DNA of 7,418 nt from CAYPXJ01 sp964414595 (GTDB lineage Bacteria; Pseudomonadota; Alphaproteobacteria; Rickettsiales; CAIJLX01), in the NCBI GenBank assembly GCA_964414595.1, contig CAYPXJ010000064.1:1-7418 (forward strand), in the 5' to 3' direction. Positions 5,243-7,418 of the stretch are shown piece after piece; positions within the stretch are counted from its first letter, which is position 1, and each line of letters opens with the position of its first letter. The translations under genes and the position numbers were made by a program. Below the pieces are notes generated by a model, which was not told the DNA's origin, did not search any database, and was given only the letters and a program-made list of their open reading frames with translations.

Positions 5243-7418
5243 CTAAACAGCCGGGCCGCTGCTACGTTGCATAGATTTGTTATGCCCCGCGACGGCGAGT
5301 TTAATATCGTTTTGATCCAAAGAGTTATGATTTTGGCCCTGAATCCCCATGCTGGCCATCACATTTCCAACGCCTTGTAAAGCATGTGCAAAACCATCCT
5401 GCGCCTGGGTGACAAGACCTTTTGCATGATCTTCACGCGCCTTTTGCATATCTTGTGTTTTTTGGGTTTCCTGCTGCGCGACGGCGGTTTGTTTTTCGCG
5501 CTCGGTCGTCATCGCCGCCACCATATCGCGCAGGAACGTCATGACCGCTTCATTAATAGCGTCCTGAAGCTGCTCCGGCGAGGTTCCATGCCCCTCTGCC
5601 TTACGGCTGGCATGGGGTACAATCTTTTGCTCTTCCGAAGTCGATTGCGCGACTTCCACCGGCTTTTCTTGTTCATTAGAGGCTAGTGTTACCGGTGCTT
5701 GTGTGCGTTCTTTTGGCGTCGTTTTTTCTTCCAGCTCATTCATGTACTTCAAATTCTCTTGAATGGATTGTGTATGAGTCGGTTCCACACCATTTAAATC
5801 ATTAATCAAAAACTTATTAATATCCTTATGCAACTCGAGTGCCCCATAGACTTCGTGCACCAGAGCTTCTTTTTCAGCCTGAAGTTGATCGCGTTTTTCG
5901 GAGATCGCCGCTTCTAATTTACGAATCTCTGTAATTTCAGCATCTAGCACCGCTTCCTGTTCAGGATTTGCATTTCCATTATTTTCCAGCTGTTCTACTT
6001 TTCTCAGATGCGGCAAACGCATCTCATTATCAATGCGTTTATTCTCTGCCTCTAAATCCGAAAGCACGGAAGTAATCTGTGCNNNNNNNNNNCGCTGTTG
6101 TTGCTCAGGTGTTGCTTTCGTCGCGTTAATTTTTTCGATATCTGCAGATTCATTCAATAAACGCGCCAACTCTTGTTTCACCTGCTGTTGCATTTCGGGA
6201 TTATGACGCACCGCATCCGCAAATTTTTCCTGCAGTTCGGGATAATATTTCATCTCTTTAAGCGAAATATTACGCGAAACAGTAGTGTCACTTTCTACAG
6301 CGCCGCTAATTTTCCCAAAAGGCCGCATGCTATCAAAACGTTCCACATCGTCAGTAGGCATGGTTACTTTTATGTAGCTATTTTCTGCCGTAAATTCAAA
6401 ACTACCAACCTGCAATGTTGTCGGTGTAGAAGATTTTTGAGCTACTTCTGGAGCTTCCGGCTTATAAGAAATATTTTGTATAGCTGACTGATCCTGGGCT
6501 GAAGCAGGTGCATCTTTTGGCATTTCGCCTACTCCAACGCCGACGATGGCATCTGGATTTTCTTTTTGAAGTTTTTCCTGCAGTTGATTTTCGCGCAGCG
6601 CAATTAAAGTTTGCTTCTCTTGCTCCACCTGTGCTGCGAGTGCAGGAATATTGTGTTTTTCCAGAATATCTTCAAACGGTCCTTCGGCTTTTTTGCGGCC
6701 TTCTTTTATTTCTTCGTTGCTATAAAGCGGCTGTTCGCCACGTGCGACATAGTCGGCGTTTGTTTTTTCTTTGCTGGTTACAAGCGCGACTAGCATCGCC
6801 TCTTTTTTCATTTCCAGATCAGGCGCAGCGGCTTTCTGCGCATCGGCCAATGCTTGTTTTGCCTGCTCTAATTTTGTTTGCTGATTTTCTAAAGCTTGAT
6901 TTTCAACAAGACTTTCGCGTTCGGATTTCGGTGCTGCTTTAAGCGCAATTTGCTGCTCAATGTTACGTGCCTGATCTTGTAACGCAGCAAGTTCCCGCTC
7001 TTCGGCTTTTTGTGCATCCGGAAATGCGTTATGCAAGCGCTCATTTCTTTCCTGAATCTCTGCAACTTTCTTTTCCTGCTCTACAATTTTTTCCTGATGT
7101 TCGAATTGCTGTACTTTTAGTGCGGCGAGTTCCGCCTTCTCTTCTCGGTACTGCAAATTCTTCCCTTCCTCGCCACGATACACCGCAAGCTGCATCTCAT
7201 TCAGATTCATTTCGCGTGATTTTGCAGCAACAAATTCTTTCTGCTCCTGAATGATTTTTTCTGCTGCCTCTTTGGTCGTGTTATCATCACCAAATTGCCA
7301 ATATGCACCTTGTGCAAATGCGCGTTCCATTTCCGTAAGATTCGATTTTCCATTCGTCAAATCGCTAACAAGAGATTCATGCTGCTTATCCAGTTCGCGC
7401 AGTTCATACGGTGTATTC
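5243..7418 (-). CDS. Hypothetical large cysteine-free coiled-coil protein, 5' end cut by window edge
   Basis: No family recognised. The frame stays open to the right edge: a TTG at 7360 could serve as start, but 19 further in-frame codons lie upstream of it with no stop and no ribosome binding site, so the true start is probably outside. Counting the TTG as 1: a short N-terminal region with aromatic residues (AYWQFGDDN, 19-27), then long Glu/Lys/Gln/Ala coiled coil (about 30-140 and 150-180), a mixed helical stretch (181-265), a Gly/Val patch (AIVGVGVGEM, 271-280) and a Pro/Ala/Ser/Gln linker (281-313). A probable beta-rich island follows at 314-362 (LQVGSFEF, SYIKVTM, KISGAVE). Next come helix (365-410), a Gln run interrupted by the assembly gap (420-426), coiled coil (427-505), a Pro/Glu/Gln linker (545-595), an amphipathic helix (597-618) and an Ala/Gln/Gly-rich tail ending RSSGPAV. 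There is no cysteine or membrane segment in the visible part. Domain order resembles the 808-residue protein, though sequence identity is not obvious. Confidence 0.87.
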   Translation of the reverse strand, partial: NTPYELRELDKQHESLVSDLTNGKSNLTEMERAFAQGAYWQFGDDNTTKEAAEKIIQEQKEFVAAKSREMNLNEMQLAVYRGEEGKNLQYREEKAELAALKVQQFEHQEKIVEQEKKVAEIQERNERLHNAFPDAQKAEERELAALQDQARNIEQQIALKAAPKSERESLVENQALENQQTKLEQAKQALADAQKAAAPDLEMKKEAMLVALVTSKEKTNADYVARGEQPLYSNEEIKEGRKKAEGPFEDILEKHNIPALAAQVEQEKQTLIALRENQLQEKLQKENPDAIVGVGVGEMPKDAPASAQDQSAIQNISYKPEAPEVAQKSSTPTTLQVGSFEFTAENSYIKVTMPTDDVERFDSMRPFGKISGAVESDTTVSRNISLKEMKYYPELQEKFADAVRHNPEMQQQVKQELARLLNESADIEKINATKATPEQQQXXXXAQITSVLSDLEAENKRIDNEMRLPHLRKVEQLENNGNANPEQEAVLDAEITEIRKLEAAISEKRDQLQAEKEALVHEVYGALELHKDINKFLINDLNGVEPTHTQSIQENLKYMNELEEKTTPKERTQAPVTLASNEQEKPVEVAQSTSEEQKIVPHASRKAEGHGTSPEQLQDAINEAVMTFLRDMVAAMTTEREKQTAVAQQETQKTQDMQKAREDHAKGLVTQAQDGFAHALQGVGNVMASMGIQGQNHNSLDQNDIKLAVAGHNKSMQRSSGPAV
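6083..6092. other. Assembly gap: 10 undetermined bases inside the large coiled-coil gene
   Basis: Ten Ns interrupt the gene just after codons for PEQQQ. The reading frame is the same on both sides (upstream ATPEQQQ, downstream AQITSVLSDLEAENKR), so either the gap is close to its stated size or its true length happens to be compatible modulo 3. The adjacent CAA/CAG-type codons suggest a low-complexity stretch that was hard to assemble. Confidence 0.97.

Noticed and set aside
1182..7254. Many plus-strand open frames of 60-144 codons opposite the operon genes (for example 1182-1601, 3530-3904, 6508-6942)
   Set aside because: They mirror the Glu/Lys/Gln-rich minus-strand genes, giving Phe/Leu/Arg/Cys-rich translations without ribosome binding sites or plausible protein character. 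They are shadows.

Overview
The window comes from a bacterium, most probably an alphaproteobacterium. The only recognisable gene, groEL, has the alphaproteobacterial style of apical domain (for example NKLRGGLKVAAVKAPGFGD) and the GGMGGMGGMDF tail common in that class. Nothing here fixes the genus.

Layout. Positions 1-1082 (+ strand) hold the C-terminal two thirds of groEL, which enters from the left edge. A near-perfect hairpin at 1104-1134, with a U-tract on both strands, ends groEL and also the genes arriving from the other side. From 1146 to the right edge everything is on the minus strand. In transcription order (right to left) there are: a large coiled-coil protein cut by the right edge (about 724 residues visible, with a 10-N assembly gap inside); a 231-residue protein; an 808-residue coiled-coil protein; and a 262-residue protein that starts 5 nt after the 808-residue gene stops. 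I recognise no family for any of the four. They look like one locus: same strand, short gaps, two long Glu/Lys/Gln/Ala-rich proteins each interrupted by a probable beta-rich patch, and no cysteine in about 2,000 visible residues. None has a signal peptide.

The most interesting signal is in the 94-bp gap before the 808-residue gene. On the coding strand there are four direct repeats of a TGTCAT-like heptamer at an exact 11-bp period (4414-4453), one of them a perfect CTGTCAT. This is the architecture of two tandem Pho boxes, the binding sites of the phosphate-starvation regulator PhoB. A -10-like TAGAAT and a good ribosome binding site follow. The inference is that the 808/262 gene pair is induced by phosphate limitation, giving an undescribed Pho-regulated, cysteine-free coiled-coil system. 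What the proteins do is unknown. A structural or cytoskeletal role, or export without a signal peptide, would both fit the composition, and neither is shown by the sequence.

There is no gene-free stretch longer than 100 bases and I see no RNA gene, mobile element or CRISPR array.
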